A DNA stretch of 60,189 bases from Planctomycetota bacterium (lineage in GTDB: Bacteria; Planctomycetota; Planctomycetia; Pirellulales; Pirellulaceae): NCBI GenBank assembly GCA_003671195.1, contig QWPJ01000084.1, positions 1-60,189 of the forward strand, given 5' to 3'. Below the pieces are notes generated by a model, which searched no databases, was not told the DNA's origin, and saw nothing but the letters and a program-made list of their open reading frames with translations. Position numbers and translations under genes: made by a program. Every line of letters begins with the position of its first letter. Within the stretch, counting starts at the first letter, position 1. Shown piece after piece: positions 17,019 through 26,800 of this stretch.

Positions 17019-19480
17019 TGATCACTTCGCTCATCACTTTGGTTTCGAGAGAATGCCTTTGGGTACGCAGCATCGTGATGCTTTCCTTGATGTGGTTGGG
17101 GTTGTCCACTGCCAGTAACGCAATAGACCCACCTTCACTGGAAACCTTGTCCCCACCTGTCGCAACGCGAGGTTCTGATGTTACCATCCGGGCTGTCGGT
17201 TCTTCGATCGGACATTGCACGGAAGTGGTATTTTACGATCCTGGACTTGAGTGCTTCGAGATCAAGAAGATTGATGAGGACACACTGGAACTGCGGATCC
17301 ATGCATGCGAAAACTGCGAGCTCAAACCGCATCCAATCCGATTGCGCAATGCAAATGGAGTCTCGGAGATCCGACTGCTGACGATCACTCCCTTTGGAGT
17401 GATCGATGAACACAAATCCGAAGAACCGCAGGCCATTGCTGGCAATGCCACCATCTATGGAACACTCCAAGGGGATGACACCGATGTTTTTGTAATCGAT
17501 GCTATGGAAGGAGATGTGATTTCCGCCGAAATCGCAGCCATTCGCTTGGGTATCAAGATGCTCGATACCGAGATGACGCTATTGGGTCCTGACGGAACGG
17601 TAGTGCTTCGAGTCGACGACACTCCTCTGTTGAACCAGGACCCTTGCTTTTCCTTTCGTGCCGCGGTCGCAGGAAAATACACGATCCACGTGAGCACGGT
17701 TGGAGCCAATGCAGGTGCGAATAGCCCCTACGCATTGCATCTGGGGAGCTTTCCGCGTCCAACGCTGATGTATCCACTGGGGGGTACCGGCCAACAGCAT
17801 CAGACAATTGAGTGGATAGGAGCTTTTGGAAGTGATGGGTCACCGCTGCAACAGAACATCGTTTTGCCCAAAGCAAATAGTGCTACATCCGCTATCGAAC
17901 TGACGACCACGGATAGGAATGGAGTTCCCGTATCCTGCCCAACGTTGTTACCGATACGAGCAGTCGGATTTCCAAACGCTGAATCCAGCAGCCTTGAAAA
18001 TCCATCCACCATTCCCGTTGCATATCACGGGAAGATCGATTCCGAAGGGAAAATCGTTACGCATTATTTTCGGATACCCTCGGATGGGATTTACGAAGCG
18101 GAGATTTTTGCGACACGACTCGGTTCCTTGCTAGATTCGGTCATTGAGGTTAGGGACCAAACCTCGGATCGCTCGATAGCGCTAGGAGATGATTTAAACA
18201 GCCATGATTCCTCGGTGACATTTCAGGGACAGCGCGATCATCTTTACTCCCTGAGCGTACGAGACAAACGATTAAAGTCGGGCGATCTTTTCGTCTACCG
18301 CGCCGAGATTCGACCATTCGAACCCACCTTGATCAGCTTCCTTCCCCGTCGCGATAAGCTCTCCCAGAGCAAGCAGACCGTATCGGTACCTCGAGGCAAT
18401 CGTTCGCTCGCGATCATGGCCGTGCAAAGGGATGGTATCGAAAGCACGGTGAGATTGAGATGGGATCGAATGCCCAACCACATCCAAACCTCCAGCGTTC
18501 CATTCGAAGCTAGCGACTTCGCCAGACCTGTCGTGCTGGAAGCTTCCTCGGAATCTCCTCTGGGCTCGCAACTGGTCCAACCGATTGCAATCGCCGAGAA
18601 CAAACAGGGCGAATTTCGCCAGACGATCGACTTGGTCAACGGACCGGCAGATGCGATTTACACAAGTGTCACCACGGACCGCTTGGCGATTTCGGTGACA
18701 GAACCGCTCCCCTATTCGATTGAGCTCGACGTACCTCGAAACCCGCTAAGTGTCGACGGCACCTTGGACTTGATCGTGCAAGTTCATCGAGAACCCGGCT
18801 TTTCCTTGCCGATCGATCTAACCATTCCCCTGCTTCCTGAGTTCGTCGATGGGCCCGCAAAAACCCGTGTCGAAGCAGATCAGTCCACGGCAAAAATCCG
18901 ATTGCGGGCGGATTCTAGATGTCTACCTCAGCGCTGGCCATTGGTCGTCGAAGCGAACATCGCTTCGGGTCGGTCGGAATCTGGCGAGGTCCAAATCGGC
19001 GCTATCGACCGCATGCCCTCGGCTGCACCCCTAACGAACCCATCGGTATGCAGTTCTCTTCGAGAGTTGGAGATACTTCCTAGCCCAGTCTCCGGTAAGC
19101 TGCAGCCCATCGCGGTGGAATGTGGTCAAGAAATCGTCCTGCCGTTGCGATTTGAGATCGACCCGGATTTCGCTGGTCCCCTCACCGCACAATTGGAAGG
19201 CTTGCCCAATCGCGTCAGTGCTCCTGCCGTTTCCCTAAGCGAGGACCAGCGAAGCTTGGAGTTTGAGCTTCGCGTAGCAGCAGATGCGCCAACCGGTACA
19301 TTCCCTGACATCCTTGTCCGTCTGAGCGGCGAACGGATGGGACAACCTGCCTCCTATTGCATTGCGAGAAGGACAACGCTCGTGATATCGCCCGTAGGAA
19401 AATCCCAAAAAGACGAAAAAGGTATCCCTCTAACCCCGCTCGAGGCACTTCGTCGGCAACGATTGAAGTCAGGCTCGTAA
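17018..19480 (+). CDS. Exported protein with pre-peptidase C-terminal (PPC) domains
   Basis: An 820-residue protein with a signal-like hydrophobic segment near residues 16-33 (VRSIVMLSLMWLGLSTASNA). Residues about 37-130 look like an IPT/Ig-like sandwich (PSLETLSPPVATRGSDVTI). At about 145-250 there is a PPC domain (DDTDVFVIDAMEGDVISAEI ... AAVAGKYTIHVSTVG), and a second similar module follows at about 345-430. The C-terminal 300 residues are further beta-rich repeats with no catalytic motif that I recognise. The start overlaps the DUF1501 stop. The architecture suggests a scaffold or surface adhesion role within the cluster. Confidence 0.78.
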   Translation: MITSLITLVSRECLWVRSIVMLSLMWLGLSTASNAIDPPSLETLSPPVATRGSDVTIRAVGSSIGHCTEVVFYDPGLECFEIKKIDEDTLELRIHACENCELKPHPIRLRNANGVSEIRLLTITPFGVIDEHKSEEPQAIAGNATIYGTLQGDDTDVFVIDAMEGDVISAEIAAIRLGIKMLDTEMTLLGPDGTVVLRVDDTPLLNQDPCFSFRAAVAGKYTIHVSTVGANAGANSPYALHLGSFPRPTLMYPLGGTGQQHQTIEWIGAFGSDGSPLQQNIVLPKANSATSAIELTTTDRNGVPVSCPTLLPIRAVGFPNAESSSLENPSTIPVAYHGKIDSEGKIVTHYFRIPSDGIYEAEIFATRLGSLLDSVIEVRDQTSDRSIALGDDLNSHDSSVTFQGQRDHLYSLSVRDKRLKSGDLFVYRAEIRPFEPTLISFLPRRDKLSQSKQTVSVPRGNRSLAIMAVQRDGIESTVRLRWDRMPNHIQTSSVPFEASDFARPVVLEASSESPLGSQLVQPIAIAENKQGEFRQTIDLVNGPADAIYTSVTTDRLAISVTEPLPYSIELDVPRNPLSVDGTLDLIVQVHREPGFSLPIDLTIPLLPEFVDGPAKTRVEADQSTAKIRLRADSRCLPQRWPLVVEANIASGRSESGEVQIGAIDRMPSAAPLTNPSVCSSLRELEILPSPVSGKLQPIAVECGQEIVLPLRFEIDPDFAGPLTAQLEGLPNRVSAPAVSLSEDQRSLEFELRVAADAPTGTFPDILVRLSGERMGQPASYCIARRTTLVISPVGKSQKDEKGIPLTPLEALRRQRLKSGS

Positions 19481-19550
19481 ACAAAAAACTCATCACGACA
19501 GCTCGATGGTTATCGACTCCCAATTACGAATACCTCGGATGGTAATCAGA

Positions 19551-22007
19551 ATGCACAACACTTTTGTCAATCTTTTTGCAATCGCGCTGAGCTTGCTTCT
19601 CGCCGTTGCGCTTTCCATCGCATCCATCGCATCCGATGCAGATTCGCCCGCGACGGTTTCGATCCAAGTCTACCCGAAAGCGATCCAACTCAATTCGCCT
19701 CGCGATCAGCAATCGCTCATCGTCATCGCAACCTATGCAGACGGAAGCACGGAAGATGTCACTAGCGAGTGCACCGTAGAAGCGCATCCAAACCACTTGG
19801 TTCAGTACTTGTCGGAGACAGTCATCCCGGGACACAACGGATCCGGAGAGCTGATCGTCCAATACGCAGGCCACCAACTAGCCGTTCCCACCAAGGTATC
19901 GGGCAGTGACTCGCAACCCAAGATTGAATTTCGAAACGAAGTTCTTCAGGTCCTGACCAAAGCTGGATGCAATACAGGCAAGTGCCATGGTTCTGCAACA
20001 GGCAAGGATGGATTCCGACTGAGTTTGTTCGGATACGATCCCCAAGGAGATCATTATCGTTTAACGCGGGAGCTCAATGGTCGACGCATTCATTGGAACC
20101 AACCCCAAAAATCATTGCTGCTGCTCAAAGCCACCGGCAACGTGGATCACACTGGCGGTGGACCCATCGCCGAAAACACCTATGCTCATGAAATCCTCTT
20201 GCAATGGCTCGCAGAGGGATGCAGCAACGATGAGCCAGCGACCGCGAGAGTTCCCAAGGAAATACGCGTCTATCCTGAACAAGCCGTTTTTTCCCAACCG
20301 GGCGGATCGCAGAAGCTCATTGCCGTCGCACGTTACAGCGATGGATCCGAACAAGACGTAACAGCGCGGGCAGTCTTTATCAGCAACAACGAATCGGCAG
20401 CCAGTGTCGACGAATCAGGAATGGTCGTCTCTCGCGGCACCGGGGTCGCTTTCGTGCTGGCTCGCTTCGACCAATTCACCTCAGGAGCCTCGATCATCGT
20501 CCGTTCTGGAAGTGATTTCCAGTATCCGGACGCTCCAGCGCTCACACGCATAGACGAGCTCGTCGACAAACGCTTACAGTTTCTCCATATGTCCCCATCC
20601 GATTTGGCCACGGACGAGCAATTCCTAAGGCGATCATCGCTCGATTTGGTTGGACTTTTGCCCACCGAGAGTCAATACGCAGAGTTTGTGCAGGACACGT
20701 CAAAGGACAAAAGAACCCGCTGGATCAATCGCTTGATCGATCGACCAGAGTTCCACGACCAGTGGGTGATGCACTGGGCGGAACTCCTACAAATTAGAAC
20801 CAATAATGGTGTCAGCCCCAAAGCGCTTCGACTCTATGATCAATGGCTCCGAACCGCTGTTCACCGAGGAGAAACCATCGACAACATTGTCAAAAACACC
20901 TTGGCCGCAAATGGAGGGACCTTGGAAAATCCTGCAACGAACTATTTTCAAACGGAGACCACCCCGCAACTGATGGCCGAAAATGTGGCTCAGGTTTTCC
21001 TCGGTACGCGCATCCAGTGTGCGCAATGCCATAACCACCCTTTCGACCGTTGGACCATGGATGACTACTATGGTTTTGCGAGTTTCTTCAGCCAGATCGG
21101 CTACAAGCAGGGAGAAGATCCTCGCGAGTTAACCATCTACAACATGGCTCAAGGTCAAATCGAGCACCCTTTGGGCAAGAAAGATTTGAAGCCGCGATTC
21201 TTAGGAGCGGAGTTACCGGCGATGGTCGATGGCAAGGACTACCGAGAGGTGCTTGCAGATTGGTTGACCTCTCCAGAGAACAAATCATTCGCTCGCAACA
21301 TCGCGAACATCGTTTGGGCCCACTTCATGGGTGTGGGAATCATCGATCCTGTAGACGATGTTCGGATCAGCAATCCGGCTACCAATCTTGAACTTCTTGA
21401 TTATCTTGCCGAGCGATTGGTCGAAGAGAAATTCGAACTCAAACCACTCATCCGTGAGATTTGCAATTCACGTACCTACCAAACCGCGACGCGCCGAAAC
21501 GAGTCCAACAAACTGGATGAAAAGGAGTTCTCGCATCAAAAAATCCGTCGCATGCGAGCGGAGGTTTTGCTCGATTGCATTTGCCAAGTTACCGAGACGA
21601 CGGAACGCTTGCCAGGACTTCCCAAGGGGAGCCGAGCGGTCCAAGTTGCAGACGGACAAGCCGCGCACTACTTTCTGACAACCTTTGGACGTTCGAATCG
21701 AAGCTTGGCATGCACTTGCGAGACGAAAACGTCCCCTACCCTCTCTCAGGCGCTCCACTTGCTCAATAGCGAAACGACCGGAGGCAAGATTCGAGAAGGA
21801 GCAACGGTCAGCCGTTGGCTCCAAAATGGACTGTCCCCCCATGAAATCGCACGTCAGATCACTGTTCGATGCCTGAGCCGCGAGCCTAGTGCTGAGGAAT
21901 TGAAGCAGATCGATGCAACGACAACGAAAGATTCCGACCCCCAGTTAGCACTCGAAGATTTCTTCTGGGCTGTGCTCAATAGCAATGAGTTTGTTTTCAA
22001 TCACTAA
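19551..22007 (+). CDS. DUF1549/DUF1553 protein with bacterial Ig-like domains
   Basis: An 818-residue exported protein. After a signal peptide (MHNTFVNLFAIALSLLLAVA) it has an Ig-like (BIG2) domain at about 30-110, a cytochrome-like CNTGKCHG motif near residue 140, a second BIG2 domain (about 235-315), then DUF1549 with IQCAQCHNHPFDRWTMDDYY and DUF1553 to the end (ALHLLNSETTGGKIREG; FWAVLNSNEFVFNH). These paired domains occur almost only in Planctomycetes and relatives and have no assigned reaction; the CxxCH site suggests haem. In-frame starts at 19506 and 19539 are possible, but 19551 puts the signal peptide at the N terminus. Confidence 0.9.
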   Translation: MHNTFVNLFAIALSLLLAVALSIASIASDADSPATVSIQVYPKAIQLNSPRDQQSLIVIATYADGSTEDVTSECTVEAHPNHLVQYLSETVIPGHNGSGELIVQYAGHQLAVPTKVSGSDSQPKIEFRNEVLQVLTKAGCNTGKCHGSATGKDGFRLSLFGYDPQGDHYRLTRELNGRRIHWNQPQKSLLLLKATGNVDHTGGGPIAENTYAHEILLQWLAEGCSNDEPATARVPKEIRVYPEQAVFSQPGGSQKLIAVARYSDGSEQDVTARAVFISNNESAASVDESGMVVSRGTGVAFVLARFDQFTSGASIIVRSGSDFQYPDAPALTRIDELVDKRLQFLHMSPSDLATDEQFLRRSSLDLVGLLPTESQYAEFVQDTSKDKRTRWINRLIDRPEFHDQWVMHWAELLQIRTNNGVSPKALRLYDQWLRTAVHRGETIDNIVKNTLAANGGTLENPATNYFQTETTPQLMAENVAQVFLGTRIQCAQCHNHPFDRWTMDDYYGFASFFSQIGYKQGEDPRELTIYNMAQGQIEHPLGKKDLKPRFLGAELPAMVDGKDYREVLADWLTSPENKSFARNIANIVWAHFMGVGIIDPVDDVRISNPATNLELLDYLAERLVEEKFELKPLIREICNSRTYQTATRRNESNKLDEKEFSHQKIRRMRAEVLLDCICQVTETTERLPGLPKGSRAVQVADGQAAHYFLTTFGRSNRSLACTCETKTSPTLSQALHLLNSETTGGKIREGATVSRWLQNGLSPHEIARQITVRCLSREPSAEELKQIDATTTKDSDPQLALEDFFWAVLNSNEFVFNH

Positions 22008-22040
22008 TGACCTACTGACAATCCCCACAGGACAGCTACT

Positions 22041-23849
22041 TTGTTCCATATAGCGACTTTGTTCCGTGCATTACCGATCAGTCAATACCGAGGTTCCGCC
22101 CGTTGCGCTGTGACATCGAATCGATGTGTGTGCGAACCATCGCAACTTCGTATCCTTGCGATAGCATTCTTAGCGATGATCATGCTGAGCATGGTTGTCG
22201 AAGCTCAAACAACGATGACACCATCGGTTGGAGCGGAAACGTCGGACCAATCGCTTGCCGTTGGATACGATTCCGTCCAAGAAATTCTAAGACAGCATTG
22301 CACCAGTTGCCACAACGAGGATCAACCAAGAGCCGATTTGGTTTTAACATCTTTGGATAAGATTCTGGCTGGCTCCGCATCGAGTCCGGTTGTCGTTCCA
22401 GGCGATCCCCAAGCAAGCCCGCTTTATCTTCTCGCGGCGCATTTGGAATCGCCTAGGATGCCTCCCAACAAGCCGCGATTATCTCAACGCGAATTGACGA
22501 AACTTTCGAAATGGATTTCAACAGGCCCACCGCAGGGAACCTCTCCGCTGAGACTCGCACAAGTCCGTCCCCTTTCAGAGAACAATATCATCCGCGCGAT
22601 GGCAGTCTCTCCGATCGCACCTATTCTAGCCATCGCGGGGAATGGCCAAGTCCTTTTAGTGGACGCGCAATCCAATACATTGAGTGATCGTGCCATCGAT
22701 GTGGGGGATCAAGAAATCTCAGCGATTGTATTTTCGAAAGACGGTCAGAGGCTTTGGATCGCTGCGGGCACTCCTGCGGAATCAGGAGTGTTGCATTCCT
22801 GGAGCATACCGGAAGAAATGTATCTTGGGTCCCTGGGCAATGAAACCGATACCATCAACACGCTCGATGAGTCGCAAACCTCAAAAGAGGTGGCTATCGG
22901 AACGACACGTAGATTGCTCAAAATCCTATCGAGTGAAGGCGATTCTGAGAAAGCGCTGGCCAAACATACCGATTGGGTCACGAGCACCGCCTACAGCAAT
23001 GATGGGATTTTGGTTGCTAGCGGAGATCGCTTCGGTAGCATCATCGCTTGGGATCCGCTCGCGGGGACGGAATTTTCAACCCTCCGAGGCCATACGGGGA
23101 TGATCACTTCGATCCATTGGTCACCCAACGGAGATTCCTTGCTCTCCTCCAGTCTCGATGGGTCGGTTCGGGTCTGGAACATGCATGACGCATCAACACT
23201 GAAATCGTGGCAAGCGCACGACAAAGGGGTAGCGACTGCTGGCATACTGGCCGGTGGAGATTTAGTAACCCTCGGAAAAAACGGCATCGTCAGCGCTTGG
23301 AGCAGTCCCTTGGAATCCGATGACTTGCCGACGCTCCTTTGGCAAAAGTCGATGGATGATGAGATCATCACTGGCGGCGTGGGCAATCACGGAAAGACAA
23401 TCGCGGTAACCGATGCTACGGGTAGCGTTTGCGTGGGTCTCATCGGTGAAAACAGCAACCGCGAGGATCCGCCCAGTTTTGTGAAACTCGCAATTCCTAC
23501 CTACCATCCCCAACGCTCCTTCTCATCGGTCGCACCGCGTGAGCCCATACGAAGCCAAATCGAACCGACGATCAAGCTAGAGAGCTTGGCTGAGGACGAG
23601 CCATCGTTATCGAAAACGCTCGCCGATGCGACATCAAGCTTCAGCGAGCCGACGGCGACAACGGACATCGAGGAGACAAAGCGGTCGCTTGAATCCGTGC
23701 AGCGGGCCCTAGAACAATCGTATGAAGTAACGCGTCAACTCGAGGAAACTGCGGCTCGCTTGCAACAGATGCTCAGCATTCAGCAAGCCCGCATAAGGCA
23801 GCAGGAGTTGCAACAGAGGAAGGACCAGAATCTTCCAAAGTCCAAGTAA
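22041..23849 (+). CDS. PSCyt1 cytochrome domain + WD40 propeller + coiled coil
   Basis: A 602-residue protein. A planctomycete cytochrome c domain (EILRQHCTSCHNEDQPRADL ... SRMPPNKPRLSQRELTKLSKWI-like end) lies at about residues 78-165, a WD40 propeller at about 185-470 (DWVTSTAYSNDGILVASGD; GHTGMITSIHWSPNGDSLLSS), and a predicted coiled coil at the end (about 550-600, rich in Q/E/R). The apparent start is TTG at 22041, giving a 37-residue polar leader before the hydrophobic segment; an in-frame ATG at 22176 would cut into that segment, so the true start may be TTG or a GTG in between. The set of redox-type CxxCH and propeller fits the exported cluster. Confidence 0.82.
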   Translation: MFHIATLFRALPISQYRGSARCAVTSNRCVCEPSQLRILAIAFLAMIMLSMVVEAQTTMTPSVGAETSDQSLAVGYDSVQEILRQHCTSCHNEDQPRADLVLTSLDKILAGSASSPVVVPGDPQASPLYLLAAHLESPRMPPNKPRLSQRELTKLSKWISTGPPQGTSPLRLAQVRPLSENNIIRAMAVSPIAPILAIAGNGQVLLVDAQSNTLSDRAIDVGDQEISAIVFSKDGQRLWIAAGTPAESGVLHSWSIPEEMYLGSLGNETDTINTLDESQTSKEVAIGTTRRLLKILSSEGDSEKALAKHTDWVTSTAYSNDGILVASGDRFGSIIAWDPLAGTEFSTLRGHTGMITSIHWSPNGDSLLSSSLDGSVRVWNMHDASTLKSWQAHDKGVATAGILAGGDLVTLGKNGIVSAWSSPLESDDLPTLLWQKSMDDEIITGGVGNHGKTIAVTDATGSVCVGLIGENSNREDPPSFVKLAIPTYHPQRSFSSVAPREPIRSQIEPTIKLESLAEDEPSLSKTLADATSSFSEPTATTDIEETKRSLESVQRALEQSYEVTRQLEETAARLQQMLSIQQARIRQQELQQRKDQNLPKSK

Positions 23850-23938
23850 CACTCAACCCTCAACGCGTTCCGAATCATCGTTCCCATGCGACCATGCTCG
23901 AAGGTCGACCCGCCTCGGTATCGTAGGATAACCGTTCC

Positions 23939-25177
23939 ATGCAAAAAATACTGGTTTATGTATCCCTAGTGGCAGTAGCTTTCGTCGGTTTAGCGCCGCA
24001 AATGTCTCGCGCTGAAGACTGGCCCATGTGGCGAGGCCCACGCGGCGATGGAATCAGCCATGACCCTGAGGTGCCCACCCGTTGGACATCAACTGAGAAC
24101 ATCGTGTGGAAAGTCGCTCTGCCGGGCCAAGGCCTCTCCTCTCCGATCGTATCGGCAGACGCTGTGTTTGTAACCTGTGTTATCCCTGAAACGCAATCGA
24201 GGCACCTTCTGGGGCTTGAAAGAAGCTCGGGAAAAATTCTCTGGAACACATTGGTGCACACCGGTCCGATCGAGAATCAGCATAAATTCAATACGAGTGC
24301 CTCTAGCACCCCAGCCAGTGACGGGCAGCAAGTCTATTGCACCTTTGTTGACGACGAGAAATTGGTTGTCGCCGCGATCGATTTTCATGGCGTTATCCAT
24401 TGGAAAATAACCCCCGGCACCTACTTTTCCAAACATGGGTTCGCCGCATCGCCGATCGTGTGTGAGGAAGGAGTAGTCGTCAACGGTCACCAAGATGGAT
24501 CTGCATTTGTAGTCATGCTCGATCGGCACGACGGACACGAGATTTGGAGGTATAAACCTGAAACCGACTTGCGATCTTTCTCCACCCCCTTGCTTACGAG
24601 TGAAGGAGGTACCCGCCAGCTCATCCTTTCCGGAGCAAAGCAAACGATCGGTTTGAATCCTGAAAACGGGACGCTTCTTTGGTTCGCAGAAGGACCCACG
24701 GAGAAGGTGGTTTGCTCCCCATCGGTTGGACATGGCCAAGTCTTTGCATTTGGTGGATCTCCTGATACACGTGCGTTCTCGTTAAAGCTCGGCGGCCGAG
24801 GGGATATCACACAATCGCATGTCGTTTGGACTCGCGAACGGGGAATGCCTTATGTACCCACGCCGCTACTCTACGGAGATTATCTGCACATTGTCGATGA
24901 CTCAGGAATCTACACCTGCATGGAACCGAAATCGGGCAAAGTCCTTAAAAATCTTCGAAAAGGAGGGAACACCTACAGCTCTCCGATCGGAATCGACAAT
25001 AAGCTTTACTCGTTCGATGACACGGGAAAATGCACGGTCTTCGAGAACAATGCCGAATACTCCGTTCTTGCAGTCAATGAGCTAAACGAGCCTGTACAAA
25101 CAACTCCCGCCGTTTCCGATGGGTGCATCTTTGTTCGTGGGGAAAAGCACCTTTGGTGCATTGGCAGGAGACCATAG
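23939..25177 (+). CDS. PQQ-like beta-propeller exported protein
   Basis: A 412-residue protein with a signal peptide (about 1-25) and an eight-bladed PQQ-like propeller. The start EDWPMWRGPRGDGIS is the hallmark of this planctomycete family, and blade motifs such as GKILWNTLVHTG, GHEIWRYKPET, GTLLWFAEGP and SGKVLKNL repeat along the chain. Most such proteins lack PQQ-dehydrogenase active residues and are thought to bind or scaffold. It is the last gene of the same-strand cluster, 89 bp after the cytochrome-WD40 gene, and is followed by a repeat-rich gene-poor stretch. Confidence 0.87.
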   Translation: MQKILVYVSLVAVAFVGLAPQMSRAEDWPMWRGPRGDGISHDPEVPTRWTSTENIVWKVALPGQGLSSPIVSADAVFVTCVIPETQSRHLLGLERSSGKILWNTLVHTGPIENQHKFNTSASSTPASDGQQVYCTFVDDEKLVVAAIDFHGVIHWKITPGTYFSKHGFAASPIVCEEGVVVNGHQDGSAFVVMLDRHDGHEIWRYKPETDLRSFSTPLLTSEGGTRQLILSGAKQTIGLNPENGTLLWFAEGPTEKVVCSPSVGHGQVFAFGGSPDTRAFSLKLGGRGDITQSHVVWTRERGMPYVPTPLLYGDYLHIVDDSGIYTCMEPKSGKVLKNLRKGGNTYSSPIGIDNKLYSFDDTGKCTVFENNAEYSVLAVNELNEPVQTTPAVSDGCIFVRGEKHLWCIGRRP

Positions 25178-25266
25178 AGTCCAGGTGGCTACGACCAGAC
25201 AGGTGGCTATGTTCGGGAGGATAATCGAATCGCCATGAAATCATGCGCCACTTGAGTTCGCCGAAG

Positions 25267-25586
25267 GCGCATTTTCGTTTAACCCGTAGCCAACGGCGAG
25301 GAACTTAAATAAGCCCGCCAGGTTGCTGCGTATGGGGTCGAAAGGAAGGCACAAAATCGTATCGCAATAAACGCCTTTGGATTGCATGACCCCCAAATCC
25401 GGTGGCTAACGCACCCCGGCAGTCAACTGCCCCCCTCTGGGCGAAAACCGAACAGCCGGATCTCTACGGGAGATCCACTACCAAAAAGCCGGATCTCTAC
25501 GGGAGATCCACTACCAAAGCAGACTTACGCGCGGTCGGCCGCTCATACCCCGTCAAAGCCCGGGGGCCAAGGGGGGCCAAGCGGTT
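25267..25586 (+). repeat. Composite dispersed repeat, copy A
   Basis: Bases 25267-25457 match 27729-27918 at about nine positions in ten by eye, in the same orientation. They are followed by two 33-bp units with a palindromic core GGATCTC-TACGG-GAGATCC (25458-25476 and 25491-25509). A closing block (25525-25586, starting TTACGCGCGGTCG and ending GCCAAGCGGTT) recurs at 28203-28281. The block lies downstream of the PQQ gene and may be a non-autonomous mobile or REP-like element. Confidence 0.85.
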
Positions 25587-25997
25587 GGTTGGAGAGCGTA
25601 ATCGCGAACATGCTCCCGGGGGATTGCCAATACCCCGGCCTTGTTACCCAATCGGTGGAAAGCCTCGCATCTGCGCCGAGCTTCGTCAGGGCAATAGCCG
25701 TCGGCATCTTGAACCCTACTGTCAGAGTGTCCTAAGGGGACGGTTCGGGTCTGTGGAGCATCGCTTGACACCAACATGCTGGCCAGATTGGCCACCAACC
25801 TCTACGGTGGTGTCGCTGCGCGTACCACCCGCTCAGTGCTTAATTCCCCCCGGGGGTCAGATGCCCGGGACGGTACTAGCGGGTGACCCTTCTTAGCTCA
25901 ATTCGCAAGCCCCACGGCCCCTAAAAACCAACTTGGCCGCTGTACGTTTACCCACGTACCACAGTAACCGCGAATCATTAGAATTTACTAACTCACA

Positions 25998-26033
25998 GGC
26001 CAGCCCCGGAGCTCCGGGAATCCGGGGCTGGCC
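25998..26033. terminator. Strong inverted repeat, possible terminator
   Basis: A 13-bp perfect stem GGCCAGCCCCGGA / TCCGGGGCTGGCC with a 10-base loop. It lies 62 bp past the stop of the minus-strand PEP-CTERM gene. The plus strand continues AAAACAAAC and no clean T-run follows on either strand, so intrinsic termination is plausible but not proven; it could also be the end of a mobile element. Confidence 0.5.
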
Positions 26034-26095
26034 AAAACAAACAACCGCCCAACCGGTCATAAAATCGTCGTTGACTTCCCACAAACCTTCGAAGC

Positions 26096-26800
26096 CTAAA
26101 TAACTTCGTTAGCCTTGGCGGTCAACCGTGCTCGTCGTCGACGAACGAACATCAACATGCTGCCTCCGATACCGAAGATCGCCATCGATGCGGGCTCAGG
26201 TGTTGTGGCAACCTGTCGCATTCCGAAAGATCCGAAATCCGAATTCGCGAACGCAAAAAGTTCCATTTTCAACCTGTAGACACCGGTATCCCCGACTTTG
26301 TGTCCAGGCGTGCCGTAAAAAGTAGCAACATCGGTGTGAAGCTCCAAGCCGGTGAATCGGTCCGAGAAAAGATCCAATTGGGCATCATCGTAGAACCAGG
26401 AAGCTGTTTGACGCGTGGTGAAGGTGGTGTCCCAAATCTCAAAATGGTAATCACACCAATCGTAAGGTGTATCGTTTAGGATCTGAAACTCGAATTCAAA
26501 TAAATCGCCCGCGATAGCGCCAGTAAAGCTAACAACCTTATCGAAATAGGTATGGCTTGGTGTGACGATCGCGGACGTACAAGAACCAACCGGGAATGGG
26601 TACTGACTGTCGTAGGGGATCAAGGTTGATTCAGCGTATCTTTCCGTCACCGTGATTCCGCCAACTGTGTTGGTTTGGCCTGTGATGCTCATCGCGTCCG
26701 CAAGGTTCAAATCCACTAGGCTGACAACGGATGCGTTAGCTTTCGCTTGAACCCCGATGATCAACAGGCAAATCAAGGTAAGGTAACTCAAGCGTTTCAT
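26096..26800 (-). CDS. PEP-CTERM sorting-domain exported protein
   Basis: A 234-residue protein with a signal peptide (MKRLSYLTLICLLIIGVQAKANAS) and a C-terminal PEP-CTERM tail: TPEPASMAIFGIGGSMLMF followed by an RRRRAR basic end. Proteins with this tail are handled by exosortase and attached to the envelope or exopolysaccharide. The middle (about 25-200) is a beta-rich domain with no known motif. I chose the ATG at 26800; an in-frame ATG at 26848 adds 16 basic residues before the signal peptide. It is the only gene in the 25.2-28.4 kb stretch and lies between the two direct copies of the composite repeat. The exosortase gene is not in this window. Confidence 0.85.
   Translation of the reverse strand: MKRLSYLTLICLLIIGVQAKANASVVSLVDLNLADAMSITGQTNTVGGITVTERYAESTLIPYDSQYPFPVGSCTSAIVTPSHTYFDKVVSFTGAIAGDLFEFEFQILNDTPYDWCDYHFEIWDTTFTTRQTASWFYDDAQLDLFSDRFTGLELHTDVATFYGTPGHKVGDTGVYRLKMELFAFANSDFGSFGMRQVATTPEPASMAIFGIGGSMLMFVRRRRARLTAKANEVI

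Larger units (their letters stand above)
25178..26095. other. Gene-poor convergent region with repeats and unassigned sequence
   Basis: This 918-bp gap between two convergent genes holds a dispersed repeat block (25267-25586), then about 300 bp (25590-25900) with several C/G-run hairpins and no supported coding frame, and a strong inverted repeat at 25998-26033. Open frames seen here run through palindromic repeat units and have no family features, so I do not call genes. Confidence 0.6.

Noticed and set aside
25382..25896. Two overlapping plus-strand frames (117 and 164 codons)
   Set aside because: They mainly translate the palindromic repeat block and have no domain or convincing composition.
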